Below are positions 1 through 10,323 of a stretch of 64,000 nucleotides of DNA, piece after piece. Position 1 is the first letter of the stretch. Every line of letters begins with the position of its first letter. The notes below the pieces were generated by a model that worked only from the letters and a program-made list of their open reading frames with translations, made no database searches and was not told the origin of the DNA. Origin of the DNA: Dipteronia dyeriana (lineage: Eukaryota; Streptophyta; Magnoliopsida; Sapindales; Sapindaceae). Position numbers and translations under genes: made by a program. The stretch is taken from positions 60,995,253-61,059,252 of the forward strand of contig CM065297.1 of assembly GCA_032871835.1 (NCBI GenBank), written 5' to 3'.

Positions 1-236
1 ACTTTAATTGTATATTCTTATCCATATTATATGTTGCCATTTGTTGTTTTTCTCTTGTATATACATTGTGCTTTAAGATAATTTATAGGTTGCCTCAAGA
101 GAATATCAAGATGAAGTTCAAGAGTTGATGAAGATTAGTTCTAGGAATCTTACTCATTGTAATGTGAGGAAGTGATTTGTGATCTATCTTCAATTTTATA
201 TTTGTAGTAAATGTATAGGTGTTTTGACATGGAATT

Positions 237-252
237 TGCCAAAGGGAGAGAT
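237..252 (+). promoter_or_regulatory. Polypurine tract (plus-strand primer site)
   Basis: A purine run, AAAGGGAGAGA, lies directly before the LTR start TGTTAGG. In LTR retrotransposons this RNase H-resistant stretch primes plus-strand DNA synthesis. The related element at 7109-16562 has the cleaner form AAAGGGGGAGA in the same place. Confidence 0.8.
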
Positions 253-360
253 TGTTAGGTTTTAGATTATGTTGGCATTAATTCCATTTCAAAATGATGT
301 TTACTTGTGATGACTTAGTTGTCTAGGATTCATGATGATTCAAGCCTCAAAGAAGGAATA

Positions 361-556
361 ACATAGTTGTGCACCATTATAGGCACACACACAAAATTCA
401 TAGATTTGTATCTCTACATAGTTGTGCACCATTATAGGCACACACACAAAATCCATACATTTGTGTCCCTGCATAGTTGTGCAACATTATAGGCACACAC
501 ACATATCATACATTTGTGTCCCTGTATCATTGTACACCATTTATAACACATTCACA
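361..556 (+). repeat. 55-bp tandem repeat in U3 (about 3.5 units)
   Basis: Units start at 361, 416, 471 and 524 (the last partial). Each carries TTGTGCACCATTATAGGCAC followed by a short CA run. Lengths are 55, 55 and 53 bp. The matching minus-strand LTRs carry about two units (9640-9770 and 16250-16365), so copy number varies between family members. Confidence 0.85.
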
Positions 557-1052
557 CATTTGAAGATGAATGCTCATGCATTGGTATGAAAATAACATGT
601 TTTGGAAAATGCATGATTGGAGACTATCTCTATGTAATTTGCATTCTAGTGTGGAATGTGTTTCTATATGTATATATTTGTATAACATGGATATTGAACT
701 TGATTTTAGTCTTAAATCATTCTTGATTGAGTTCTGGTCATTTCAGTTACTCATACTATTGATTTCAAGTTCTAAGTCAAAAGATACTCCACTTTCAACT
801 CATGTTGTGTACATTATCGTTGTCTTCATATATCGAGTTGAATCATTAATTTTTAGGTTAAGTATCTTATATGTCCATATCTGTGAGAGAGTTACAGTTC
901 ATAATCCTTAAATGAATTTAAATTTCGAGTTCGGAGGCCGGAGAACGGTCGAAGAACGGGAAGGGAGCGTGTGAGGAAATGAAGTGCAACCAAGCACTCT
1001 TGGTGCACTTAAGTCCCTTTTGGTCATTTTTCTTGTATTCTTTTCCCTCTCC

Positions 1053-1060
1053 TTTATATA
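1053..1060 (+). promoter_or_regulatory. Candidate LTR TATA box
   Basis: TTTATATA, in a context (CTCC before, CCCTTCCCTCTCACATTTC after) that matches the TATA context of the other two SIRE LTRs, where the box reads TTTATAAA on the minus strand. Confidence 0.55.
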
Positions 1061-1994
1061 TCCCTTCCCTCTCACATTTCATATTAAGAAGAGATTCAAA
1101 ATTTGAGTGCAGAATTTTCTCCCAAATTTTCTCACCTTCCAAACACCATAACTTATTTATTTGAATCTGATCTGAGTGATTCAAAGTTGAGAGTGTTTAT
1201 CTATTCATCCACCATCCTTTCTCTGAAGGTTTGAGTTGGTTTTATTGCTGTTTTTGGAGTCTAACCTCACAAAAACGGGACTGCACCAAATCAACTATGG
1301 TATTGATTTTCTCTCAAAGTTTTCTTTTAAAACTTGGTCAATTGCCTTGGGTTTTCTTCTTTAACATATATATGTATCTTGTGATTGTTTTGATTTGAGT
1401 TTTGGACTCATTTAAAGCTAGATTGTGTTTCAATTGAAAACTCAACATCACATGTTGAGTTAGGTTTGTATTTTGCCTATGTTTTCACATGTTTATGATT
1501 GTATTGTGCTAGTTTTGATTTTAGGACAATTTGATGATCTTTAACTGATTGATTTTGTGAAAAATAGTCTCTCACATGTACTAGACTCTCTTTGGCCGAT
1601 TTTTTATAATAGTGCATGTGCTTGTGTTCTTTTGAGCTATTCTTGTGCTTAGTTGATTTCATGAATAAATAATATGCTATAGAACTCTTGCTTAATCTAA
1701 TTGACTTTGTCGCATGATTTTAGCATATTTTTAGTACATGAGTTTTAAACTTGATTATGTATTAATTGAACATATCTTGTGACTCAAGTTTTAGATCTAT
1801 GCATGTATATAGGTTGTAATTAATGTTGAATAAATCTTACACGATCTAGATGGATTAAACATGCATGATTGACTAGACTACATATGTTATGTGCATTCAT
1901 GCATATGTCTAGTATTTTCCATAGGATGTGTTGATCATAACATTCTATGTTACGTGCTTGTTTGCGTTTTGCATTCATGGTCACCTAGATGCCT

Positions 1995-2265
1995 TATGAG
2001 AAGGAAGTCTTGACAATAGATGTGGGACCTATGTTGTTGAGCATGGAAGTATTGGCAAGAGGTGGGAGACCTCAGAATGTCAAGCAAGGAAGTCTTGCCT
2101 AGGGTCATAAGGATCCGGACGGGTGAGCAAGAAAGTCTTACCTAGGATCGTGAGGATCCAAAAGGGTGAGCTAGGATGTCTTGCCTAGGGTCGTGAGGAT
2201 CCGGAAGGGTGAGCGATGAAGTCTTGACAAGAGGTGTGAGGCCTCGAAATGTTGAGCAAGAGGGT
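1995..2265 (+). repeat. About 46-bp tandem repeat with GGATCC core
   Basis: Units read roughly 'GAAGTCTTGCCTAGGGTCGT' then 'GAGGATCCGGAAGGGTGAGC'. At least five imperfect units lie between about 1995 and 2265. The same block occurs reverse-complemented at 7690-8005 and 14310-14625 and in degraded form at 53170-53320 and 56770-56960, so it is a standing module of this LTR family. Confidence 0.85.
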
Positions 2266-2374
2266 GACATATTCATGAGTAGGATAAGAGGATAGTTTCT
2301 AAGTGAAGGGGTCACTTGAGAGATCGTACTTTTCTTTTCTACTACTGGATTTTATTTGTCGGTGGTTGTTAACC

Positions 2375-2406
2375 CGTGGATGTTTTCTCTTTAGAGGTTT
2401 ACCACA
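2375..2406 (+). other. Conserved LTR stem-loop
   Basis: The outer arms are CGTGG (2375-2379) and CCACA (2402-2406). The inner hairpin is CTCT-TT-AGAG (2387-2396). The equivalent positions of the other SIRE LTRs in the window form the same fold with different loop sequence. It lies in the transcribed part of the LTR, downstream of the TATA box. Confidence 0.6.
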
Positions 2407-2594
2407 TTTTATCTTATGTCAAATTTTCTCTATCCCTATCTCTCTTATATTTGAATTTGTTATTTGAATACTACGGATAGAACTTTATATGTAAGTTGAC
2501 TTCCATACTACAAAATTATTGGTATATGCTTTATGTATTTTTGTTTGTATCACATCTTATATGCTTATATATATTGATTAGTTAGCTTCAATTA

Positions 2595-2634
2595 ATATAT
2601 ATATATATATATGTATGTATATATATATATATAC
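2595..2634. repeat. TA/TATG microsatellite
   Basis: About 40 bp of alternating TA interrupted by TATGTATG. It is specific to this LTR copy and absent at the matching place in the other SIRE LTRs, so it expanded locally. Confidence 0.8.
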
Positions 2635-2761
2635 ATTGTTATACAAGAAATCTAGAGTGACAAACTTTTGTTTGTTTCTAAGGGAGTCGAAAAAGGTGTC
2701 TAACCTATTCACCCCCCTCTAGGTTAGCCTTGAGCATTTAACCGTGTTTATATTTTCACAT

Positions 2762-5395
2762 AAGATTTCTCAAGATAATGACACGTATCTCTAACATCTA
2801 AGGCTTGGTCATATAAACCTTGACCGGATAGATAGACTAGTGAAAAGCGGAACTTTAAGTGAGTTAAGGGTTGGCACCTTACCTGTCTGTGTATCCTGTT
2901 TAGAAGTTAAGATGACTAAGAGACCTTTTACTGAAAAAGGGCTTAAAACCTAAAGGCCACTAGAGCTCATACATATAGACAACTGTGGACCGATGAATGT
3001 TAGAGCTAGGGGCGACTATGAGTACTATGTCACCGTTATAGATGACTACTCAAGATATGGATATGTCTACCTAATGAAACGAAAGTCAGAAACATTTGAG
3101 AAGTTCAAAGAATTCAGAGCTGAAATTGAGAATCAATTAGGTAGGACTATGAAGTCACTATGATCGGATCATAGAGACGAATACCTTAACCAAGAGTTTG
3201 AAGACTTCATGGTCGAGCATAAGATAGTTTCCCAACTCACAGCTCCCGGTACACCTCAGTAAAATGATGTAGCAGAGAGGAGAAATAAAACTTTAATGGA
3301 AATGGTGAGATCTATGATTATTTTTTCGTCATTACCAAATTCCTTCTTGGGATATACATTACAAACAACGGCATACATTTTGAATGTAGTGCCATCCAAT
3401 TTTGTTTCCAAAACTCCCTTAGAGTTTTAGAATGGCTGTAAATCTAGTTTGTGACATTTCCACATATAAGGGTGTCCAACACACGTGTTGAAGAATAGAA
3501 GTGAAAAACTAGACTCCAAGTCTATGGTCTTTCGATTTGTAAGATACTCTAAGAAGACAAGAGGTGGACACTTCTATAGTCCCAAAGATAATAAAGTATT
3601 TGTATTGACAAATGCAATGTTCCTTGAGGACAATTATATTAGCGACCATAGACCTCCTTCTAATATTGTATTGAATGAGTTAGAGCATGATGAGACTAGT
3701 GCTTCATCAACAAGAGTTGTTGATCCATAAACATCTGAGAGTCAGATTATTCATAATCAGGATAAACTATCACCTAGATGTAGTGAGAGGGTTGTAAGAC
3801 AACTTGAATGCTATTTAGGTATAGGTGAGGGACAAAGTGTTGTCTCTGCTGATAGTGTGGATGATCCATTGACATTTAAGATTGTAATGGAAGATCCTGA
3901 TAAAGAGGAATGGCTTAAAGCCATGAATCTCGAGATGGAGTCTATGCACTCTAAATATGTTTGAGACCTTGTAGACTTCTTGGATGGGGTAAAACCCATA
4001 GGGGTGTAAGTGGATCTATACGAGAAAAAGAGGAGTAGACGGGAAGGTAGAGACCTTCAATGTAATTCTAGTGGTCAAGGGTTACACCCAAAAAGAGAGG
4101 GTCGATTATGAAGATGCCTTCTCGCCAGTAGCCATGTTTAAGTCTATTAGAATTCTCTTATCCATTGCTGCCTATTTCAACTATGAAATTTAGCAGATGG
4201 ACGTCAAGACTACATTCTTGACGAGAATATCTATATGATACTACCAGAGGGATTCATATCTCTAGATCAAGAGCAAAAGGTTTGCAAGTAGCAAAGGTCC
4301 ATCTATGGACTTAAGCAAGCATCTAGATCTTAGAACATAAGGTTTGATTATGTGATCAAAACCTATGGCTTCGAGTAGAATGTTGATGAGCCTTGAGACT
4401 ATAAGTGGATAACAGGAAAGTAGTCTTCTTGGTCCTATACGTAGATGACATCCTATTCATTGGAAATGATGTGGGAGTGTTGTCTGATGTAAAGGGCTGG
4501 CTGCTAGCCAATTCTATACGAAAGAATTGAGAGGTGTGAGTTATGTTTTAGGGATCCAACTTATAAGGGATCGTAAGAATAAACTCATAGCACTGTCTCA
4601 GGCATCATATATCGACAAGATTCTTATGCTATTTTAGATTCAGAACTCTAAAAAAGGTAATTTACCTTTCAAGCATGGAGTTCACTTGTCTAAGGAACAG
4701 TGTTCTAAAACACCTCAAGAAGTTGAGGATATGAGATGTATACCCTATGCATCGACAGTAGATAGTCTCATGTATGCTATGTTATGCACGAGGCCGAATA
4801 TCTATTATGCAGTGGGAGTAGTCAGCAGACACCAGTCAAACCCAGGATTTGATCATTGGGTGCTGTCAAGACTATTTTCTAGTATCTTCGGAGAATAAGA
4901 AACTATACGCTAGTGTATTTCTGACAGGATTTGATCCTGTTAGGATACCAAAATTCTGAATTTCATCCAGACAAGGATTCTAAAAACTCCACTTCTGGAT
5001 CAATTTTCACCATGGGTGGTGGAGACATTGTGTGGAGAAGTATCAAGCAATCTTGCATTGCTGACTCCACCATGGAAGTCAAATATGTAGCCGAAGCTGC
5101 TAAAGAGGTTGTTTGGCTCTGTAAGTTCATGAGTGATCTGAAAGCTGTTCTAGATCTGGATAAGCCCATCACACTTTATTGTGATAACAGTAGAGTTGTG
5201 ACTAATTCTAAAGAACCAAGAAGCCACAAGAGAGGGAAGCATATAGAGAGAAAGTGTAATCTCATTAGAGAGATAGTGCAAAAAGGAGACGTGATCGTCA
5301 CAAAGGTAGCCTCACAAGAAAATCATGTTGATCTATTTACGAAGACCTTAACGGCTAAAGTGTTTTTGGGTCACCTAGATGGTCTAAAGAAGTAA
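2762..5395 (+). pseudogene. Copia pol: GAG-pre-integrase, integrase, RT, RNase H (broken)
   Basis: The frame can be followed across many stops and shifts. GAG-pre-integrase lies at about 2762-2960 (HLRLGHIN and a C..C pair). The integrase core follows at about 2965-3460: the first Asp (HIDNCGPM), SDHRDEY where RSDRGGEY is expected, and VAERRNK with the catalytic Glu. An open stretch, 3485-3730, covers the integrase C-terminal part. RT spans about 3890-4460 with the palm Asp phrase VDDILFIG still readable. RNase H (4931-5395) is open over 154 codons and keeps YCDNS, but its usual STMEAEY reads STMEVKY, so a catalytic Glu has become Lys. Roughly ten in-frame stops are visible, several at former Trp or Gln codons. 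It cannot make a working enzyme. Confidence 0.85.
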
Positions 5396-7108
5396 TTTGT
5401 GAATTGATTTATGAAATAAATAAAAGAAAAGTTCAATTCATTTTTGTTGTGTCATTTATCTTATAACTTATGCACATTAAACATCCAAGACTGCTGGATG
5501 TAATCTCAAATTGTGTATATGAATGTCATATACAGATGGATACAGTAAGTGACGTGGATTGTAAAGAGTCCGCAGATAGCAAATAAAGTTGGGTACTTTA
5601 TTTGTGGTTAATCTACAGTTGTGGTCCATTCCGTAGTGTACATTGGTCCTATCCTGGATCATTCATATGAAGATATAAGAATGGAGGCACCTTGTATGAT
5701 GCGATCATATAGGATTGGGCCTTGATCTATTTGAATCTCTCACTAAGATCCGTTTACCGATGAGATTCTTATATATCAACTAATGATGGCTATATGTGTG
5801 TGATCTTAATCCTGAGTGTCTTATTGACTCTTTCAGATTAGACCGTGGTCTTTGATATACCATGGATGAGGTCAGATGCAATTCCTGATCAATATGCTCT
5901 GTATGTTGGGATTGCGGATTGGCTTGTGGTTGGGAAGGTTTGCACACAGTGGAATCCACTCCTTCTAGTGAAAAGTAGATGGTAGTTCCTTTAAGGGTTG
6001 ATTTGAGGCTTGGACAATATGAGCACTCTCCTAATTCTGTGTGGAAATATGATTTATTGTTAATTAGATAATCAGTGGTACTTAAGGGACATATGTAATT
6101 AGAGGGGTATAATGGACATTATGACACAACCCTAATTATGAACTACTGCGAAGGATCATACCATATCTAATAGCTATATCGATGGACACCAAAAGTTATT
6201 GGTTTGTGTAAAATGCCTAAAGTTAAGAAAGTGTAGCTTCAGATTTTTAGTAGAATAACACTGAAGTTAATAATCATGAAATATATTTAAAGAGTTTAAT
6301 TAATTACTTCTAAGGATTATTAGAGTTCAAAATACTGTGGGTCTATTAGGCCCCCTTGCTAGCTCAATCGATTTAGGTAACAAGGGTCACGGTTAATTAA
6401 TTAGATTGTCCAATTAACTATGTTACGAAAGTGATATGTATTTATTCGGAAATTAATAAAATAATGAGATTATATAATTAATGAATAATGGTGATTAAAT
6501 AAATTAAATAATAAGATTATTTAATTATGTTTTTAATCACTAAATGGAGGGAGTTATCTGATATTTGATTTTGAATAGAATAAGATAATATGATTATTTT
6601 ATTTTATTAAATTAAATATTTGAAATTGAATTTAAAATGTTTTATTTTAAATTCAAAAAAAAATTATCTTTTAAATAAAAAGATATGAAATATCTTTTAA
6701 AACGATTTTAAAAATCAAATTGATATCATCGTTTTTTCAAAAATAATATATATTAGATATAAATGTTTTTTATAAAACGAATCAATACAAGAGAGAGCAA
6801 AGGTGCTTGAATTAAAGGAAAAAAAGAGAAAAACCCAAAATTGGGTGGGGTGCAATTTGTTGCACTGAAGCATAAAATAAATATATATTATTTTTGCTTT
6901 AACTACAAGAAGTGTTCTAGGTAGTGCTCATTGAGGAGGAAAAGTTTTTCTAATCTTCTCTACATCATTCTCCTAAGTTTCTGAGTACGTGATGTGTGTC
7001 CACAGACAGTTGCCGGTCCCAGGCCATAGCGAGGCAGATCTGTTGGTACAGACCAGGAGCATTGCAAGAAGTGAATGAGCCTCCAAACGTTGGTAAGGTT
7101 CTTATATT
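5396..7108 (+). repeat. 3' LTR region of the TAR/Angela-like element, left part
   Basis: Non-coding, AT-rich sequence directly after RNase H. It carries oligo-A/T stretches around 6480-6780 and a leader-like stretch ending GGTAAGGTTCTTATATT. A clean PPT and a TGTT start are not visible, so the left edge of the LTR was probably lost in a small deletion near 5396. The sequence stops at 7108 and continues at 16563 on the other side of the nested SIRE element. Confidence 0.55.
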
Positions 7109-7151
7109 TGTAAGAATGTGCACAAGGTTATACTAAACAACCTAGAGGGGT

Positions 7152-7176
7152 GGGGGGGGGGGGGGGGGGGGGGGGG
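7152..7176. repeat. Homopolymer of 25 G
   Basis: The run is preceded by GGGGT (7147-7151) in the LTR end phrase CCTAGAGGGG. The partner LTR has CCTAGAGGGGGGGTGAATAGG, with seven G. Expansion by slippage after insertion is the simplest reading. An assembly or sequencing artefact is also possible at such a run. Confidence 0.8.
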
Positions 7177-7561
7177 TTGAATAGTTTGTCTCTCATTTTT
7201 GACAAATCTTTCGAGACTAGTGACAAAACCTTGATAAGCATACAAATTAACATTCAACATGATTGTTATAAGAAAACAATATATTCATGTATGCTCAAAT
7301 CTCCACTCTTAGTCTATATAACATACAACAAGAATCAATGTATCTTATGAACAAATATATTCAATGTAGATAAAATTCCATAAGTTGTACTTAGAGTATT
7401 ACAACTTGAATGAAATAACACAAGATACAAAGTTATTTAACATACACAAACAATAATGTATAAGGAAGTCAACTTACATTAAGAGTTCTATCCATAGTAT
7501 TCAAATAACAAATACAAATACTAGAGAGTTAGGGATAGAGAAAAGTTGACACAAGATATAA

Positions 7562-7593
7562 CGTGGTAAGCCTCCGAAGAGGAAACATCCACG
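7562..7593 (-). other. Conserved LTR stem-loop with UUCG loop
   Basis: On the minus strand the outer arms are CGTGG and CCACG and the inner stem is CCTC/GAGG closing a TTCG loop. C(UUCG)G is an exceptionally stable RNA tetraloop. The same structure is present in the partner LTR at 14170-14201. Confidence 0.65.
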
Positions 7594-7689
7594 GGCTAGC
7601 AGCCACCGGCAAACAAAATCCATTAGTAGATAAGACAAGTACAATCTCTCAAGTGACCCCTTCACCTAGAAACTACCCTCATATCCTAC

Positions 7690-8005
7690 TCTAGAAGTTG
7701 CCGCCCTATGCTTAACAATCCGAGGCATCGCACCTCTTGTCAAGACTTCCTTGCTCACCTTATCTGGATCCTCATGACCTAAGGCAAGACTTCTTGCTTA
7801 ACTAAGTCCTCACGACTCTAGTCAAGACTTCCTCGCTCACCTATCTGAGTCCTCCCGACTCTAGGCTAGACTTCTTACCCGACTATCCGAGTCCTCTCGA
7901 CTCTAGCCAAGACTTCCTTGCTTTACAATCCAAGGCCTCACGCCTCTTGCCAAGACTTCTTGCTCAACACCATAGGTCTCACATCTATTGTCAAGACTTC
8001 CTTCT
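7690..8005 (-). repeat. About 45-bp tandem repeat block of the SIRE LTR
   Basis: Seven or so imperfect units of the type 'CAAGACTTCCTTGCTCACC' plus 'ATCTGAGTCCTCCCGACTCTAG' (plus-strand reading). It corresponds to the block at 1995-2265 in the plus-strand SIRE LTR and to 14310-14625 in the partner LTR. Units differ by point changes and have GGATCC, GAGTCC or AAGTCC at the core. Confidence 0.85.
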
Positions 8006-9041
8006 CACAAGGCATCTCGGTGATCATGAATGCAAAACGCAAACAAGCACGCAACATAGAATGCTATGATCAACACATCCTATGGAAACTAGAATTAATC
8101 AATGAGCACACAAAGTATATTTTTCTAGTTTATAATCTAAAAATGACACCACACAAGATGATGCATGAGCATATGAAATGTATGGATTAGATACACTCCA
8201 TGAAGATCTAGACATTGACAATAAAGTTCATAAAACAAGATTGTCTAGATCTTATGCATGAATAAAAATCTATAGCATGCCAAATTTCCAAACACATACT
8301 TTAAACCTAGATTTTATTCATGTTACTAAAGCTTGAAATAAACATGTTCTTGAAGAACATATTCAAGACTTTAGTACTACCACAAAAATGCTAGAAACAC
8401 AAGATATGATCAATCAAATCTCTAGCAATCATTTAGAGCATATATTCACAAAATAGTCAATTAAACTCTAATAGACTCTAAATATATAATCAAATGTGCT
8501 AATCCTAAATCTATTCAATAAATGAGTTCTAGCACATGATAAGACTATTAATCATGAAAATAAAGTCAATCAAAGCACAAATAGTCCTAGATAATATGCT
8601 AGCACAATACAACTCACAATCATGTGAAAACATAGGTTTGATTGAAACCTTACTCACAATCAAGTTTCTAATTAAGCACAACTAGCATTTAATTGAAGAT
8701 CTATCACTCTTCAACATATGTTGAAGTCAAAAACACACAAGTAGGAAGAAGACCCAAGGTATTTGAACATTAGAATCAAGGAAATCAAAAGATAAACAAC
8801 TAACTTGACAATTTCGAGTGCAGTCACGAAAATGGTGCGATCCAACAAAAAAAATGAACAAATGACTTCAAGGTTGCTTGGAGATGATAGAGGAATTCAA
8901 TATGAAACTTCTCGAACTTGAATCACTCAAATCGGATAAGAAATGACAGAGATATGGTGATTCAAAGTTGAAAGAAAAAACCTGAAAATTTTCTGCACTA
9001 CATTTTCTTCTTCCTTGGAATGAAATGTGAGAGGGAAAGAC

Positions 9042-9049
9042 TTTATAAA
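9042..9049 (-). promoter_or_regulatory. Candidate LTR TATA box (TTTATAAA)
   Basis: Palindromic TTTATAAA, placed as in the partner LTR (15650-15657). Its position between the U3 repeats and the stem-loop suits an LTR promoter reading leftward. Confidence 0.55.
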
Positions 9050-9956
9050 GGAGTGGGAAACTTGGACTTGTGAAATGACCAAGAGGGGCAAGAAGAAGCC
9101 AAGTAAGCTTGCTGCCTGAGATGGCACGTGGGCATCTCGGGGCAGCAAGCCTTCTGCCCCGAGATGGCCACGCTCCATCTCGGGAAAGAAGACATTGCTT
9201 GCTTCTTTCTCCTTCGACCTTCCTTGGCGTTCTTCGACCGTTCTCCGTCCTCCAAACTCAGAATTTGAATCCGTTTACAGATTACAAACCATAACTCTCA
9301 CACGGACTTGGTAATATAAGATACTCAACCCAGAAAATAATAATTCGACTGGATATACGAAGACGAAGACAATGTATGAAACATGAGTTGAAAATGTTGT
9401 ATCTTTTGACTTAGAACTTGAAATCAATAGGATGAGTAACTGAAATGACCGGAACTCAATCAAGAATGATTTAAGACTAAAATCAAGTTCAATATCCATG
9501 GTATACAAACATATACATATACAAACACAATTCACACTAGAATGCAAACTACATAGAGATAGTTTCCAATCATGCATATTCCAAAACATGTTATTTCCAT
9601 ACCAATGCATGAGCATTCATCTTCAAGTGTGTGAATGTGTTATACATGGTGCACAACGATGCAGTGACACATATGAATGAATTGTATGTGTGTGCCTATA
9701 ATGGTGCACAATGATGCAGGGATACAAATGTATGATATGTGTGTGTGTGTGCCTAAGCCTTGAAACAGAAAAGAAAGGTCTTAATATACCTTTGTAGAAT
9801 CATGAAACAGTTTTCCCTTTAAGGACTTGAACTTGCTTGAATAGTTGTCATTTCCTCTTTGAAACTTGAATCATCATGAATCCTAGACAACTAAACAATA
9901 CAAAGGAAATGTTGTATTGATATAGAATAATGCCAACAAAACTCACAGACCTAACA

Positions 9957-9970
9957 ATCTCCCCCTTTGA
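9957..9970 (-). promoter_or_regulatory. Polypurine tract next to the 3' LTR
   Basis: On the minus strand it reads TCAAAGGGGGAGAT, directly followed by the LTR start TGTTAGG. This is the primer site for plus-strand synthesis. Confidence 0.85.
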
Positions 9971-10207
9971 CAAATTCTATGTCAAAACACCTATACAAAA
10001 TACTAAAACACATAAAATGAAGATTGGTCACAAAATCATACCCTCACATTACAATGAGTTAGTTCCTTAAGACTAATCTTCAACAAGTCTTGAACTTCTT
10101 CTTGATCTTCTCTTGTAGCCACCTAAAATCAACTTAAAGCACAAAGCGTATCCAAGAGAAAGACACATATGACAATATACAATTATGGCACGAATTAAAC
10201 AATTAAA

Positions 10208-10323
10208 TCCAAAATGAATCATGTATCTCCCCCTTAATACATGCTATCTCAAAGATATTCTTATGTCCAAAATGAATCATGTATCTCCCCCTTAATACAT
10301 GTTATCTCAAAGATATTCTTAAC
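10208..10323 (-). repeat. 58-bp tandem duplication carrying extra polypurine tracts
   Basis: Two 58-bp units (about 10208-10265 and 10266-10323) differ at only a few bases. Each contains CTCCCCCTT on the plus strand, which is AAGGGGGAG on the minus strand. A further tract, AAAAAGGGGGAGA, lies at 10409-10421. With the LTR-adjacent PPT this gives four PPT-like motifs within 470 bp, a layout reported as typical of Sireviruses. Confidence 0.75.

Larger units (their letters stand above)
1..2760 (+). mobile_element. SIRE-type Ty1/copia element, 3' end (5' part lies outside the window)
   Basis: Bases 1-236 are untranslated 3' sequence, followed by a polypurine tract and a complete LTR. The same 3'UTR sequence recurs on the minus strand next to the PPT of the element at 7109-16562 (around 9957-10130), and the LTR matches that element's LTRs along its length. 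This identifies the family and the plus orientation. The right end (CA at 2760) abuts copia pol sequence directly, so this element inserted into the older copia copy to its right. The target duplication cannot be checked because the left end is off the window. Confidence 0.85.
253..2760 (+). repeat. 3' LTR of the SIRE element (about 2.5 kb)
   Basis: Starts TGTTAGG and ends CA. It contains, in order, a block of 55-bp tandem repeats, a TATA box (1053-1060), a block of about 46-bp repeats carrying GGATCC (about 1995-2265), a stem-loop (2375-2406), a TA-rich microsatellite (2595-2634) and the U5-end phrase ACCTATTCACCCCCCTCTAGG. The same order is found, reverse-complemented, in the LTRs at 7109-9956 and 13725-16562. 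It is clearly diverged from those two, so it is a different copy or subfamily. Confidence 0.85.
2761..7108 (+). mobile_element. Decayed TAR/Angela-like Ty1/copia element, left section
   Basis: A copia pol remnant runs from the end of protease/GAG-pre-integrase through RNase H, followed by about 1.7 kb of non-coding LTR-type sequence. The 5' LTR, gag and protease are missing, removed or displaced at the junction with the SIRE LTR at 2760. The right edge at 7108 is a nested insertion: the same LTR resumes at 16563. Lineage is inferred from phrases such as IYGLKQASRS, PYAS.V.SLMYAMLCTRP and HKRGKHI, which are typical of the TAR/Angela/Tork part of copia. TAR is my best guess. Confidence 0.75.
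7109..9956 (-). repeat. 3' LTR of the non-autonomous SIRE element (2848 bp)
   Basis: On the plus strand it begins TGTAAGAATG and ends CCTAACA. On the minus strand it is TGTTAGG...CTTACA. It matches the LTR at 13725-16562 with only scattered substitutions, except for a long G run at 7152-7176 where the partner has seven G. It carries the GGATCC/GAGTCC repeat block, the stem-loop, a TATA box and two U3 repeat units. Confidence 0.92.

Noticed and set aside
361..556. CRISPR-like array (four similar units)
   Set aside because: Units are contiguous tandem repeats without unique spacers, in a plant LTR.
7150..7350. Gly-rich ORF start
   Set aside because: It is simply the 25-G run translated, inside an LTR.
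7918..8190. 90-codon frame present in both LTRs (also 14526-14798)
   Set aside because: It is duplicated because the two LTRs are copies of each other. It starts inside the 45-bp repeat block and has no recognisable product.
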